A DNA stretch of 64,000 nt from Candidatus Cybelea septentrionalis. GTDB lineage: Bacteria; Vulcanimicrobiota; Vulcanimicrobiia; Vulcanimicrobiales; Vulcanimicrobiaceae. Numbering within the stretch: the first letter of the stretch is position 1; each line of letters begins with the position of its first letter. A model generated the notes under the pieces. It did not search any database and was not told where the DNA came from. It saw nothing but the letters and a program-made list of their open reading frames with translations. The stretch covers positions 4,375 through 68,374 of the forward strand of contig PMHJ01000019.1 of NCBI GenBank assembly GCA_003158175.1. Direction: 5' to 3'. Shown here one piece after another: positions 55,933-64,000 of this stretch. The position numbers were made by a program, and so were the translations under genes.

Positions 55933-57780
55933 ATGGCTAAGACGGTCGGCATCGACCTGGGCACGACCAATTCGGTCGTCGCCGTAATGGAGGGTACACA
56001 ACCCACCGTTATCCCCAACGCGGAAGGCTCGCGTACGACGCCTTCGGTGGTGGCATTTACAAAGACCGGCGAGCGTCTCGTCGGACAACTCGCAAAACGT
56101 CAGGCAATCACCAATCCGGATCGAACGATCAGTTCGATCAAGCGACACATGGGTGAGCCGGATTATCACGTCAAGATTGACGGCAAGGATTACACGCCGC
56201 AAGAGATTTCGGCGATGATCCTGCAGAAGCTCGTTAACGACGCGAGCAACTATCTCGGCGAGCGCGTGACCAAAGCGGTCATTACCGTGCCCGCCTATTT
56301 CAACGACTCGCAGCGCCAGGCGACCAAAGACGCCGGCAAAATTGCCGGGCTCGACGTGCTGCGCATCATCAACGAGCCGACGGCCGCGGCACTCGCGTAT
56401 GGCCTGGAGAAAAAGGGTAACGAGACGATCCTCGTCTGGGACCTTGGCGGCGGCACGTACGACGTTTCGATTCTCGAGGTCGGTGACGGCGTTTTTGAAG
56501 TCAAGGCGACCAACGGCGACACGCATCTCGGCGGCGACGATTACGACCATCGCGTCGTGGAGTGGCTCGTGGATCAGTTCCGTCGCGATCAGGGAATCGA
56601 CCTGAGCAAGGACAAGCAGGCGATGCAGCGGCTCACCGAAGCCGCCGAGAAGGCCAAGATCGAGCTTTCTTCGGTCGTGCAGACGAGCATCAATCTGCCC
56701 TTCGTCACGGCGGATCAAGAAGGACCCAAGCATCTCGACTACACGCTCACCCGCGCGAAGTTCGAAGAGCTGACCGGCGATCTCACCGATCGCTGCGTTG
56801 GACCGTTCCACAACGCGATCGCCGATGCGAAGCTCGACGTCTCCAAGATCGACGAAGTGATCATGGTCGGCGGTGCGACGCGCATGCCGGTCATTCAGGA
56901 ACTCGTTCGCAAGCTCACGGGCAAAGAGCCGAATCTCACCGTCAACCCCGATGAAGTCGTGGCAGTCGGTGCGGCCATCCAGGCCGGCGTGCTCTCCGGC
57001 GAAGTGCGCGACGTCGTATTGCTCGACGTAACCCCGCTCTCGCTGGGACTCGAAACCCTCGGCGGCGTGATGACCAAGCTGATCGACCGAAATACGACGA
57101 TTCCAACGAAGAAATCGCAAATCTTCACGACGGCCGAAGACGGTCAGACCTCAGTCGACATCCACGTGTTGCAAGGCGAACGCCCCATGGCCCAAGATAA
57201 TAAGACGCTCGGGCGTTTCCGGCTGGAAGGTATTCCGCCCGCACCGCGCGGCGTGCCGCAGATCGAGGTCGCGTTCAACATCGATGCCAACGGCATCGTG
57301 AACGTGAGCGCGAAAGATCTCGGGACCGGCAAAGAGCAGGCGATTACGATCACCGCTTCGACCAACCTCAACAAGGACGAGGTCGACCGTATGGTCCGCG
57401 ACGCCGACCTTCAGTCGGCCGCCGACAAAGCCAGGCGCGATGAGGCCGAAGTGCGCAATAACGCGTCGAGCCTGATCTATTCGACGGAGAAGTCGCTCAA
57501 AGAAGTCGGTGACAAGCTCGAAGCGGGCCCGCGTGGCGACGTCGAGCGAGCGCTCGAAGAGCTCAAGCGCGTCAGCGAAAACGGTACCGTCGAACAGATC
57601 AAGCCCGCAATCGAAGCGTTGCAGCAGGCCAGCTACAAAATGGCCGAAGTGCTTTACAAGGCCGCGACGCCGCAAGGCGAGCAGCCGGGTCCGAGCGACG
57701 GCGCGACGACTTCCAACGGTGCCGCAGCCGGGCCGGCCGGCGACGACGTCATCGACGCCGAGTTCAAGGAAGCGCAGTAG
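55933..57780 (+). CDS. dnaK: Chaperone DnaK (Hsp70)
   Basis: 615 residues. [16 protein letters not shown] phosphate loop, '[19 protein letters not shown]', '[14 protein letters not shown]' and the substrate-binding domain, ending in [10 protein letters not shown]. First gene of dnaK-grpE-dnaJ. ATP-driven folding of exposed hydrophobic segments in the cytoplasm. Confidence 0.98.
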   Translation: MAKTVGIDLGTTNSVVAVMEGTQPTVIPNAEGSRTTPSVVAFTKTGERLVGQLAKRQAITNPDRTISSIKRHMGEPDYHVKIDGKDYTPQEISAMILQKLVNDASNYLGERVTKAVITVPAYFNDSQRQATKDAGKIAGLDVLRIINEPTAAALAYGLEKKGNETILVWDLGGGTYDVSILEVGDGVFEVKATNGDTHLGGDDYDHRVVEWLVDQFRRDQGIDLSKDKQAMQRLTEAAEKAKIELSSVVQTSINLPFVTADQEGPKHLDYTLTRAKFEELTGDLTDRCVGPFHNAIADAKLDVSKIDEVIMVGGATRMPVIQELVRKLTGKEPNLTVNPDEVVAVGAAIQAGVLSGEVRDVVLLDVTPLSLGLETLGGVMTKLIDRNTTIPTKKSQIFTTAEDGQTSVDIHVLQGERPMAQDNKTLGRFRLEGIPPAPRGVPQIEVAFNIDANGIVNVSAKDLGTGKEQAITITASTNLNKDEVDRMVRDADLQSAADKARRDEAEVRNNASSLIYSTEKSLKEVGDKLEAGPRGDVERALEELKRVSENGTVEQIKPAIEALQQASYKMAEVLYKAATPQGEQPGPSDGATTSNGAAAGPAGDDVIDAEFKEAQ

Positions 57781-57801
57781 GCGTCGCATCGGAATGAACC
57801 C

Positions 57802-58335
57802 ATGTTTGACGATCCCTCAGTCCTAAACACCGAGGCCGGAGAGGCCACGATCGACGAGCAGTTGCCGCAGCAGCCCCCTCTCGCAGAGGAGGTCGCCGCG
57901 GCCAACGCTCGCGCCGACGAGAACTACGCCAAGTTCTTGTTGGCCGTGGCCGACTTCGACAATTACAAGAAACGCATGCAGCGCGACTTCGATTCGCTCG
58001 TTTCCTCGCGCCGGCGCATGCTGCTCGAACGCTTTCTTCCGGTGCTCGACAATCTCGAGCGGGCGCTGCAATCCAAAGCGGACGGCGAGACGTTGCGCGG
58101 CGGAATCGAGCAGACTCTGCGCGGTTTCGAGGCGCTGCTCGCCGGAGAAGGCGTAAAGGCCGTTGAGGTCAAGGGCAAGCCGTTCGACCCGCGCGTCGCT
58201 GAGGCCATTGGCACCTCGGCTTCTAGCGGCGAGGCCGACGATATCGTCGTCGCCGTCGCCGAGAAGGGCTACACCCTGGGCGACGAGTTGCTGCGGCCCG
58301 CGAAGGTGATCGTCGCCAAAACATCCGACGAATGA
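57802..58335 (+). CDS. grpE: Nucleotide exchange factor GrpE
   Basis: 177 residues. A charged N-terminal coil, then [23 protein letters not shown] and the C-terminal beta part ([20 protein letters not shown], '[18 protein letters not shown]'). Releases ADP from DnaK. 21 bp after dnaK. Confidence 0.95.
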   Translation: MFDDPSVLNTEAGEATIDEQLPQQPPLAEEVAAANARADENYAKFLLAVADFDNYKKRMQRDFDSLVSSRRRMLLERFLPVLDNLERALQSKADGETLRGGIEQTLRGFEALLAGEGVKAVEVKGKPFDPRVAEAIGTSASSGEADDIVVAVAEKGYTLGDELLRPAKVIVAKTSDE

Positions 58336-58342
58336 TCCTTCG

Positions 58343-59362
58343 ATGAACTTTAAGGACTACTACTCGGTCTTGGGCGTGCCCAAGAATGCGGCCGAGAAAG
58401 ATATCAAGTCCGCCTATCGGAAGCTCGCGCGAAAATGGCATCCCGACGCAAATCTCAAGAACCCTAAAGAGGCCGAGGAGAAGTTCAAGGAGATCTCCGA
58501 AGCGTACGAGGTTTTAGGCGACCCGGAAAAGCGCAAGAAGTACGACGTTCTCGGGCCCAACTGGCAGCAAGCCGCACAACAGGCGGAGCAGCAACGCCGC
58601 TATCGCACCAACATCAACGGCGAAGAGTTCGAATTCGATCTCGGCGGTGAGGGCGCCCCGAGCGGATTCTCCGACTTCTTCGAAACGTTCTTCTCAGGGA
58701 TCGGGCGTCGCCAAGCCGCCCAGGCTCCGCGCGGCCCCGGCCGCGCGCGACGCGGTCAAGACTTGGAGACCACGATCGAGCTGACTCTTCGCGATATCTT
58801 CGAAGGTGGAACGAAAGCGGTCTCGCTGCAAATCGAGGACCTCTGCCCGCGTTGTCAAGGCACCGGCACCGAAGACGGGCATCTTTGTCCTCAATGTCAT
58901 GGCACCGGTCGGGTTCTGCTCAACAAGCGGTTCGACGTTTCGATTCCGCGCGGCATCGGCAACGGGCAGCGCATTCGCCTAGCCGGACAAGGCGGCGCCG
59001 GCATCAACGGCGGACCAAACGGCGACCTGTACCTCATCGTGCAGCTTCAAGACGATCCAACCTACAAACGCAAAGGCGACGATCTTTACGTCGACCTTCC
59101 GGTGAGCATCTACGATCTGCTGCTCGGGGGCGACGTCAACGTTCCCACGCTCAGCGGGCAGGTCGCAATGACGATTCCCGCCGGCACGCAAAACAATCGG
59201 CTTCTGCGCCTTGCCGGGCGTGGAATTCCAAAAGTAAAGAGCAAAGGCAGCGGCGACCAATACGTGCGTTTGATCGGGCAGCTTCCGCAGAATTTGAGCG
59301 ATAAAGAGAAAAAGCTCTTTAAAGAGCTCGCGGCCCTGAGGAACGGCAACAGCTCTTCTTAA
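58343..59362 (+). CDS. dnaJ: DnaJ-type co-chaperone, reduced zinc finger
   Basis: 339 residues. J domain with HPD (WHPDAN), a Gly/Phe-poor linker, and only two cysteine motifs (CPRCQGTG and CPQCHGTG) where DnaJ proteins have four CxxCxGxG motifs. The two substrate-binding beta domains ([41 protein letters not shown]) are normal. It stimulates DnaK ATPase. The layout lies between DnaJ and CbpA; its place after grpE favours the name dnaJ. Starts 7 bp after grpE. Confidence 0.92.
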   Translation: MNFKDYYSVLGVPKNAAEKDIKSAYRKLARKWHPDANLKNPKEAEEKFKEISEAYEVLGDPEKRKKYDVLGPNWQQAAQQAEQQRRYRTNINGEEFEFDLGGEGAPSGFSDFFETFFSGIGRRQAAQAPRGPGRARRGQDLETTIELTLRDIFEGGTKAVSLQIEDLCPRCQGTGTEDGHLCPQCHGTGRVLLNKRFDVSIPRGIGNGQRIRLAGQGGAGINGGPNGDLYLIVQLQDDPTYKRKGDDLYVDLPVSIYDLLLGGDVNVPTLSGQVAMTIPAGTQNNRLLRLAGRGIPKVKSKGSGDQYVRLIGQLPQNLSDKEKKLFKELAALRNGNSSS

Positions 59363-59380
59363 GGCAAAGATCGGCGAACC

Positions 59381-59836
59381 TCATTTAAAACACGGCTCGC
59401 TATCGATGGCCGACTGATCGCTGGTCTCACCCGCCCTCGCGATCAGCTCGCCGTCTTTCATATAAAGAAGGTTGGGCTCGCCGAAGACGTGCCCCGGTCT
59501 GAATCCGCGCCCTTCGTTCTGGACCGCAAAAAACACGACCATTCGATCGTCCGGCTGCCCATTGTTGGGAAAACCGTACCGCAACCCTTGCCGTTGGCAC
59601 GGCTTGACCTCACCTAGATATTCACGAAGCTGAGAGATTTCGCGAGGGGTTAGTTCCGGATGTCCGGGCCTGTCGCGATCCATTGCGGCATACGTGGGCC
59701 ACGCAGTGATGCCGGGTGTTGCGAAGAGCGGGCTGGGCATCGTAAGGCGGCGCACGTCGGCAGCGTTGTATGGCGGGCTCTTATGGCAACCGGTCAGCAC
59801 GGCAACGGCTGCGAAAACGGCGAGGGCGTTCCGCAT
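59381..59836 (-). CDS. Lipoprotein, unknown
   Basis: 151 residues from MRNALAVFAAVAVLTGC (lipobox LTGC, Cys17); the frame upstream to 59908 adds no family-like sequence. The mature part has a repeat-free sequence with 'TPREISQLREYLGEVKPCQRQGLRYGFPNNGQPDDRMVVFFAVQNEG'. No family recognised. Convergent with dnaJ. Confidence 0.75.
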   Translation of the reverse strand: MRNALAVFAAVAVLTGCHKSPPYNAADVRRLTMPSPLFATPGITAWPTYAAMDRDRPGHPELTPREISQLREYLGEVKPCQRQGLRYGFPNNGQPDDRMVVFFAVQNEGRGFRPGHVFGEPNLLYMKDGELIARAGETSDQSAIDSEPCFK

Positions 59837-59931
59837 GCGGAGCCTTTCGAGCCTGGTACGGCGGCAACCCCGGGCGATGGCGGACGGTTTACCTGAGCAC
59901 CATATCACCTTACCGACTGTATTGAGGACAC

Positions 59932-60300
59932 ATGATTAAAGAGATTGCATTTACGGCGTATCCGGCGGCCGACGTCGCCAAGCTGCGCAAATGGTACGAA
60001 GATACGCTAGGGCTGAAGTTCAGCGGGCCATACGTCGAGGAGGGCGTCGAAAAGTACAACGAAGCCAACGTCGGCGGTGGTTACTTCAGCGTAATGACGC
60101 ACGAGTGGATCGAGCGCGATCCGGGAAGCGCATCGGGCGTCGTTTTCGAAGTGGACGATATCGACAAGACGGTCGCGGATTTGCGCGGCAAAGGCGTGCA
60201 GATCGACGACCCCTATGCGACGCCGGTCTGTAAGATTGCGTCGTTCGACGATCCTGAGGGTAACAAAGTCTCCCTCCATCAGGTCACGGTCCCTCATTAG
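59932..60300 (+). CDS. VOC/glyoxalase-fold protein
   Basis: 122 residues. Single VOC module pair: IAFTAYPAADVAKLRKWYEDTLGLKF at the start and 'GVVFEVDDIDKTVADLRGKGVQI...KIASFDDPEGNKVSLHQ' at the end, with the usual metal-ligand Glu/His region. Substrate unknown. The ABC exporter gene follows after a few bases. Confidence 0.88.
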   Translation: MIKEIAFTAYPAADVAKLRKWYEDTLGLKFSGPYVEEGVEKYNEANVGGGYFSVMTHEWIERDPGSASGVVFEVDDIDKTVADLRGKGVQIDDPYATPVCKIASFDDPEGNKVSLHQVTVPH

Positions 60301-60306
60301 CTGGTG

Positions 60307-62109
60307 ATGGCCGGCCACGGGCTGATGTGGTCGAACATCTATCAGCCCGAGACACCCAGAGTGAAGCGGCGCGTCAATTGGAAGCGAATGGGCGCGCTCT
60401 TCGCTCCCTATTGGCGTCAGCAAGCCATGGTACTCGCCTGCATCGTCGCGGTTTCGGCGATCGGCCTCGTACCCGGCTTCATCATCGCACACATCATCGA
60501 TGCGGCGATTCCGCACCACAACCTCGCCGAGCTGGGGATCGACGTCGGGATCATCCTCGCTTCCGCGCTGATCTCGGCCGGGATCGGCGTCTTGCAGGGC
60601 TATCTAAACTCGGTCGTCGGCGAAGGCATCATGCGCGACATACGCTCGAGCCTCGTCGGGCATCTCCACCGCATGCCCCTTCACTTCTTTACCGGCACGA
60701 AGACCGGCGAAATCATGAACCGCGTCAGCAACGACGTCGACAACGTCGACAACGTTGTGACTGGAACGCTGACCACGATCGTGACGAACGTCGTGACGAT
60801 CGCAACGACGCTCGTCGCGATGTTCGTCTGGAACTGGCGGCTGGCTCTGATCTCGGTCATCATCGTTCCGCTGATGATCCTTCCACTGGGGCCGGTTGGG
60901 CGGCGGATGTATGCGATCCGCAAGAAAACCCGCGAGAAGCGCGACGAGATCGAATCCATAACGCAAGAGACGCTCTCGATCTCGGGCATCACGCTGATCA
61001 AATCGTTCGCACGCGAAGCGTTCGAGCGTGCTCGCTTTTATACCGTCGGGACGCGGCTGATGCAGCTCGAGATCGACCTCGCGATGGTCGGCCGCTGGTT
61101 CATAGCGTCGGTTACCGCTATGGTCGTGGTTGGGCCGGCGCTGGTCTGGTTTGGTGGGGGCTGGCTCTCGATCGCGACGGGGCTGCAAGTCGGCGTGATC
61201 GTGGCGTTCGTTTCGTTTATTCAAGGCCGGCTTTACGGTCCCGCCGCCGCGCTTGCCGGGATTCAAATACAAATCGTCAGCGCGCTCGCGGTCTTCGAGC
61301 GCATCTTCGAGTATCTGGACATGACAACGGAGGAGTACGATCCGCCGGGAGCGATCGCCCTGCCCGAGGTTACGGGCGAGATCGCCTTCGAGAACGTGGT
61401 ATTCTCCTACGACGGGACGCGCGAAGTGCTCGACGACATCTCCTTCCACGTGCGGCCGGGAGAAGTAGCGGCGTTCGTAGGGCCGTCCGGCGCCGGTAAG
61501 ACGACGATCACCCAACTCGTACCGCGCTTCTACGATCCCCAGAGCGGCCGCGTGCGGATCGACGGACACGATCTGCGTGGCGTGACGCTCGACTCGCTGC
61601 GGCGCGACATCGGAATCGTTACGCAGGAGACGTATCTCTTCCACGACACGATTGCAAACAATCTTCGATACGGCAAGCCCGACGCAACCGATGCCGAGCT
61701 CGATGCTTCCGTGCGCGCCGCGAACATCGCCGACTTTATCGCCGCATTGCCGGATGGCTACCAGACGGTCGTCGGCGAGCGCGGCCACAAGCTATCGGGC
61801 GGGGAGCGCCAACGCTTGGCGATTGCGCGTGTCCTGCTCAAGGATCCGCGGATTCTGATTCTCGACGAAGCGACCAGTTCGCTGGACTACGAGAACGAAG
61901 CGGCGATCCAAAAGGCGCTCGATGTCGTGCTGCGAGGCCGCACGAGCCTCGTCATCGCACACCGGCTTTCGACGGTCTTGACCGCCGACGTCATCTTCGT
62001 GGTGGACCGTGGCAGAATCGTAGAGTCCGGGCGTCACGCAACATTGCTCGCGCGCGGCGGCCTTTACTCTCGACTCTATCGCACCCAGTTCGCCGGATTA
62101 TCGGCGTAG
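60307..62109 (+). CDS. ABC exporter, fused membrane and ATPase domains
   Basis: 600 residues. Six-helix membrane domain (about 25-325), then the ATPase with Walker A GPSGAGKTT (about 391), signature LSGGERQR (about 497), Walker B ILILDEATS (about 515) and H-loop AHRLS. MsbA/multidrug type; works as a dimer. Substrate unknown. Confidence 0.94.
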   Translation: MAGHGLMWSNIYQPETPRVKRRVNWKRMGALFAPYWRQQAMVLACIVAVSAIGLVPGFIIAHIIDAAIPHHNLAELGIDVGIILASALISAGIGVLQGYLNSVVGEGIMRDIRSSLVGHLHRMPLHFFTGTKTGEIMNRVSNDVDNVDNVVTGTLTTIVTNVVTIATTLVAMFVWNWRLALISVIIVPLMILPLGPVGRRMYAIRKKTREKRDEIESITQETLSISGITLIKSFAREAFERARFYTVGTRLMQLEIDLAMVGRWFIASVTAMVVVGPALVWFGGGWLSIATGLQVGVIVAFVSFIQGRLYGPAAALAGIQIQIVSALAVFERIFEYLDMTTEEYDPPGAIALPEVTGEIAFENVVFSYDGTREVLDDISFHVRPGEVAAFVGPSGAGKTTITQLVPRFYDPQSGRVRIDGHDLRGVTLDSLRRDIGIVTQETYLFHDTIANNLRYGKPDATDAELDASVRAANIADFIAALPDGYQTVVGERGHKLSGGERQRLAIARVLLKDPRILILDEATSSLDYENEAAIQKALDVVLRGRTSLVIAHRLSTVLTADVIFVVDRGRIVESGRHATLLARGGLYSRLYRTQFAGLSA

Positions 62110-62118
62110 TTTCGTTTT

Positions 62119-62781
62119 TTAGGCAGGGACATCCATGATCATCGGCTGGACCGGAACTTCCAACTGTGGCTCCGTGGCTGCTTGGATCTCGTCGACGCTG
62201 ACGCCGGGAGCCAGTTCGCGCAGGATCAGTCCGTTAGCGCCGACATCCATCATCCCGAGATCGGTAATGATCCGGTTGACGACGCGTCTACCCGTGAGCG
62301 GCAGCGTACAGGTCCGAACGATCTTGTGAACGTTGCCTTTGGCAACGTGTTCCATCATCACGATTACGCGCTTTGCTCCGTGAACGAGATCCATCGCGCC
62401 GCCCATGCCCTTGACCATTTTGCCGGGAATCATCCAGTTTGCGAGATCGCCGTGCTCTGAGACTTGCATCGCTCCGAGGACGGCCAGATCGATGTGTCCG
62501 CCTCGAATCATGCCGAACGACAGCGCCGAATCGAAGAACGATGCGCCCGCAAGCACCGTCACCGTCTCTTTGCCGGCATTGATCAAATCGGCGTCTTCTT
62601 CGCCTTCAAACGGGTACGGGCCCATTCCCAATATGCCGTTCTCGCTCTGCAACGTCACGGTAACGTCCGGCGGCACGTAGTTTGGCACCAGCGTCGGTAG
62701 CCCGATCCCGAGATTGACGTACTGTCCGTCGCGCAACTCCCGTGCGACGCGGGCGGCGAGTTGCGTTCGCGTTAATGCCAT
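62119..62781 (-). CDS. scoB: CoA transferase subunit B
   Basis: 220 residues. [18 protein letters not shown], the catalytic glutamate in '[12 protein letters not shown]', '[28 protein letters not shown]' and '[19 protein letters not shown]'. Small subunit of a 3-oxoacid (succinyl-CoA or acetate type) CoA transferase for ketone-body or fatty-acid metabolism. A dispersed repeat lies between it and subunit A. Confidence 0.93.
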   Translation of the reverse strand: MALTRTQLAARVARELRDGQYVNLGIGLPTLVPNYVPPDVTVTLQSENGILGMGPYPFEGEEDADLINAGKETVTVLAGASFFDSALSFGMIRGGHIDLAVLGAMQVSEHGDLANWMIPGKMVKGMGGAMDLVHGAKRVIVMMEHVAKGNVHKIVRTCTLPLTGRRVVNRIITDLGMMDVGANGLILRELAPGVSVDEIQAATEPQLEVPVQPMIMDVPA

Positions 62782-62793
62782 AGTTTTTCCTCA

Positions 62794-62820
62794 GTCATCC
62801 TTCGACACGCTCAGGATGAC
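62794..62820. repeat. Dispersed palindromic repeat between scoA and scoB
   Basis: gtcatccttcgacacgctca followed by ggatgac. It supplies the stop codon of subunit A and lies 12 bp before the start of subunit B. Confidence 0.85.
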
Positions 62821-63572
62821 ACCGAGAGTTTTCTCGTCGTGACGCGTTCGGTGCGCTTGCCTTGCGGTCCCACGTGTACGATGCGCTGCACGAACACGCC
62901 GGGAAGATGCACGTTCTCCGGATCGATCGCCCCCGGCTCGACGAGCTCCTCCACTTCGGCGATCGTGATCTTCCCCGCCATCGCGCACAGCGGGTTGAAG
63001 TTGCGCGTCGCCTTGTGAAAGACGAGGTTACCGCAACGATCGCCGATCGACGCGCGAACCAGCGCGTAATCGCAGACGATTCCCGTTTCCATCACGTACT
63101 CGCGTCCGTTAAAGACGCGCGTCTCTTTCTTTGGCGAAGCGACCGCTACGCTGCCGTCGGCACGATAGCGCCAGGGCAAGCCACCGTCGGCGACGAGCGT
63201 GCCGTCCCCAGCAGGCGTGTAAAAGGCCGGAATGCCGCAGCCGCCCGCACGCAGGCGTTCGGCCAAGGTCCCCTGGGGCACGAGCTCGACTTCGAGTTCG
63301 CCACTGAGGTATTGGCGTTCGAACTCGCGATTTTCACCAACGTACGATCCGGTCGTGCGCGCAATCCGGCGGTTATCCAGCAGGACCCCGAGTCCCCAGC
63401 CGTCGACGCCGCAGTTGTTCGAGACGGTCACGAGACCGGATGCGCCTTGTTCGAGCAATGCCTCGATGAGATTGTGCGGAATCCCGTTGAGCCCAAATCC
63501 GCCCACCGCGATGGAGCTGCCGCTGGGAATGTCCGCCACCGCCTCGGGGCAGGACGCATAGACCTTCTCCAT
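62811..63572 (-). CDS. scoA: CoA transferase subunit A
   Basis: 253 residues. GSSIAVGGFGLNGIPHNLIEAL (CoA-binding loop), 'NNCGVDGWGLGVLLDNRRI', 'VQGTLAER'-like 'VPQGTLAERLRAGGCGIPAFYTPAG' and 'NFNPLCAMAGKITIAEVEELVEPG'. Partner of subunit B. The last residues (SVSS) are coded by the dispersed repeat. Confidence 0.93.
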   Translation of the reverse strand: MEKVYASCPEAVADIPSGSSIAVGGFGLNGIPHNLIEALLEQGASGLVTVSNNCGVDGWGLGVLLDNRRIARTTGSYVGENREFERQYLSGELEVELVPQGTLAERLRAGGCGIPAFYTPAGDGTLVADGGLPWRYRADGSVAVASPKKETRVFNGREYVMETGIVCDYALVRASIGDRCGNLVFHKATRNFNPLCAMAGKITIAEVEELVEPGAIDPENVHLPGVFVQRIVHVGPQGKRTERVTTRKLSVSS

Positions 63573-63626
63573 TCCGCCTAATGCGCCGACGGAACGCGGC
63601 CTGCCTCCGTGGAAGATGGTGTGACT

Positions 63627-64000
63627 ATGACAATGGCACCAACCGAAATTGCAAGCAACGATGAAGAGACGATGATTCTGGAGATGGTGCGCGAGCTGGT
63701 CGCTGAAAAGATCGGTCCGCGCGCCGCCGAGATCGATGCTACCGGCGAGTTTCCCTGGGACGTCAAAGAACTCTTCGCGCAGAACGACCTGCTCGGCATT
63801 CCCATTCCGTCAGAGTATGGCGGCCTCGGAGGCACCTTTGTGACGTACGTGAAGGTGGTCGAAGAGATCGCAAAGGCATGCGCATCGAGCGCGCTCATCG
63901 TCGCCGTGCAGGAGCTGGGCATGCTCCCGATCATGATCGGTGGCGACGAGGAACAGAAGCGGCGCTTTCTTCCGAAGATCGCTTCGGGCGAACATCTCGT
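63627..64000 (+). CDS. Acyl-CoA dehydrogenase, partial at window end
   Basis: The first 124 residues: helical N-terminal domain with MILEMVRELVAEKIGPRAAEIDATGEFP, 'LLGIPIPSEYGGLGGTFVTYVKVVEEIAKACASSALIV' and 'EEQKRRFLPKIASGEHL'. FAD enzyme of beta-oxidation. It is divergent from the CoA transferase genes, fitting a shared fatty-acid role. A ggaag site precedes the ATG. It runs off the window. Confidence 0.93.
   Translation, partial: MTMAPTEIASNDEETMILEMVRELVAEKIGPRAAEIDATGEFPWDVKELFAQNDLLGIPIPSEYGGLGGTFVTYVKVVEEIAKACASSALIVAVQELGMLPIMIGGDEEQKRRFLPKIASGEHL

Noticed and set aside
55882-57120. Long minus-strand open frame opposite dnaK
   Set aside because: Antisense of dnaK with no recognisable domain.
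60604-61788. Long minus-strand open frame opposite the ABC exporter
   Set aside because: Antisense of a conserved exporter; no domain and no ribosome-binding site.
43789-62820. Dispersed palindromes as CRISPR repeats
   Set aside because: They are scattered over 19 kb between unrelated genes with no constant spacing.

Overview
The window looks like one chromosome segment of an uncultured bacterium with GC somewhat above 55%. The SecA, RodZ, RNase J, FtsK, futalosine-menaquinone and NHL-lipoprotein genes have the style of Candidatus Eremiobacterota (WPS-2). That placement rests on general resemblance only; no marker-gene comparison was possible.

Left part (1-33,885): a tandem pile-up of casposon-like elements at the 3' end of secA. 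A 15-bp sequence, cttacgctgcggctc, covers the last codons and stop of secA. It occurs four times in the same orientation, at 1230, 9898, 17482 and 33871, and marks the borders of successive insertions. Element C (17,497-33,870, 16.4 kb) is complete: imperfect terminal inverted repeats (TIRs) of about 190 bp, a 15-bp target-site duplication, a solo Cas1 (casposase) with zinc-finger and HTH tail, a family-B DNA polymerase, an HNH nuclease, a very basic protein, small HTH regulators, and cargo resembling phage-defence genes. Element B (9,913-17,481, 7.6 kb) has perfect 157-bp TIRs, a second full Cas1, an HNH protein, an isolated PolB-type exonuclease domain, and surface-lipoprotein cargo. Its left end is an inverted copy of its right end. 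Region A (about 1,245-9,897) is decayed: a Cas1 C-terminal relic, an abutting SDR gene, an IS110 relic, and a run of lipoprotein genes ending at the next copy of the 15-bp site. No CRISPR array, cas2 or effector gene is visible.

The lipoproteins of A and B share an almost constant signal peptide and linker but have divergent propeller domains. This looks like a cargo family that is duplicated and diversified next to the 3' end of cas1.

Right part (33,872-64,000): ordinary chromosome. On the minus strand lie secA, an NHL lipoprotein, a polysaccharide deacetylase, an LCP protein, rimO, yajQ and rodZ; mnmA diverges from rodZ. The futalosine cluster mqnE-mqnA-mqnC, a PAP2 phosphatase and ftsK follow, then an isocitrate/isopropylmalate dehydrogenase, RNase J, an HtrA protease, dnaK-grpE-dnaJ, a VOC protein, an ABC exporter, a two-subunit CoA transferase and the start of an acyl-CoA dehydrogenase. 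A short palindromic dispersed repeat (tcatcct...aggatga) is scattered here and supplies the stop codons of several genes.
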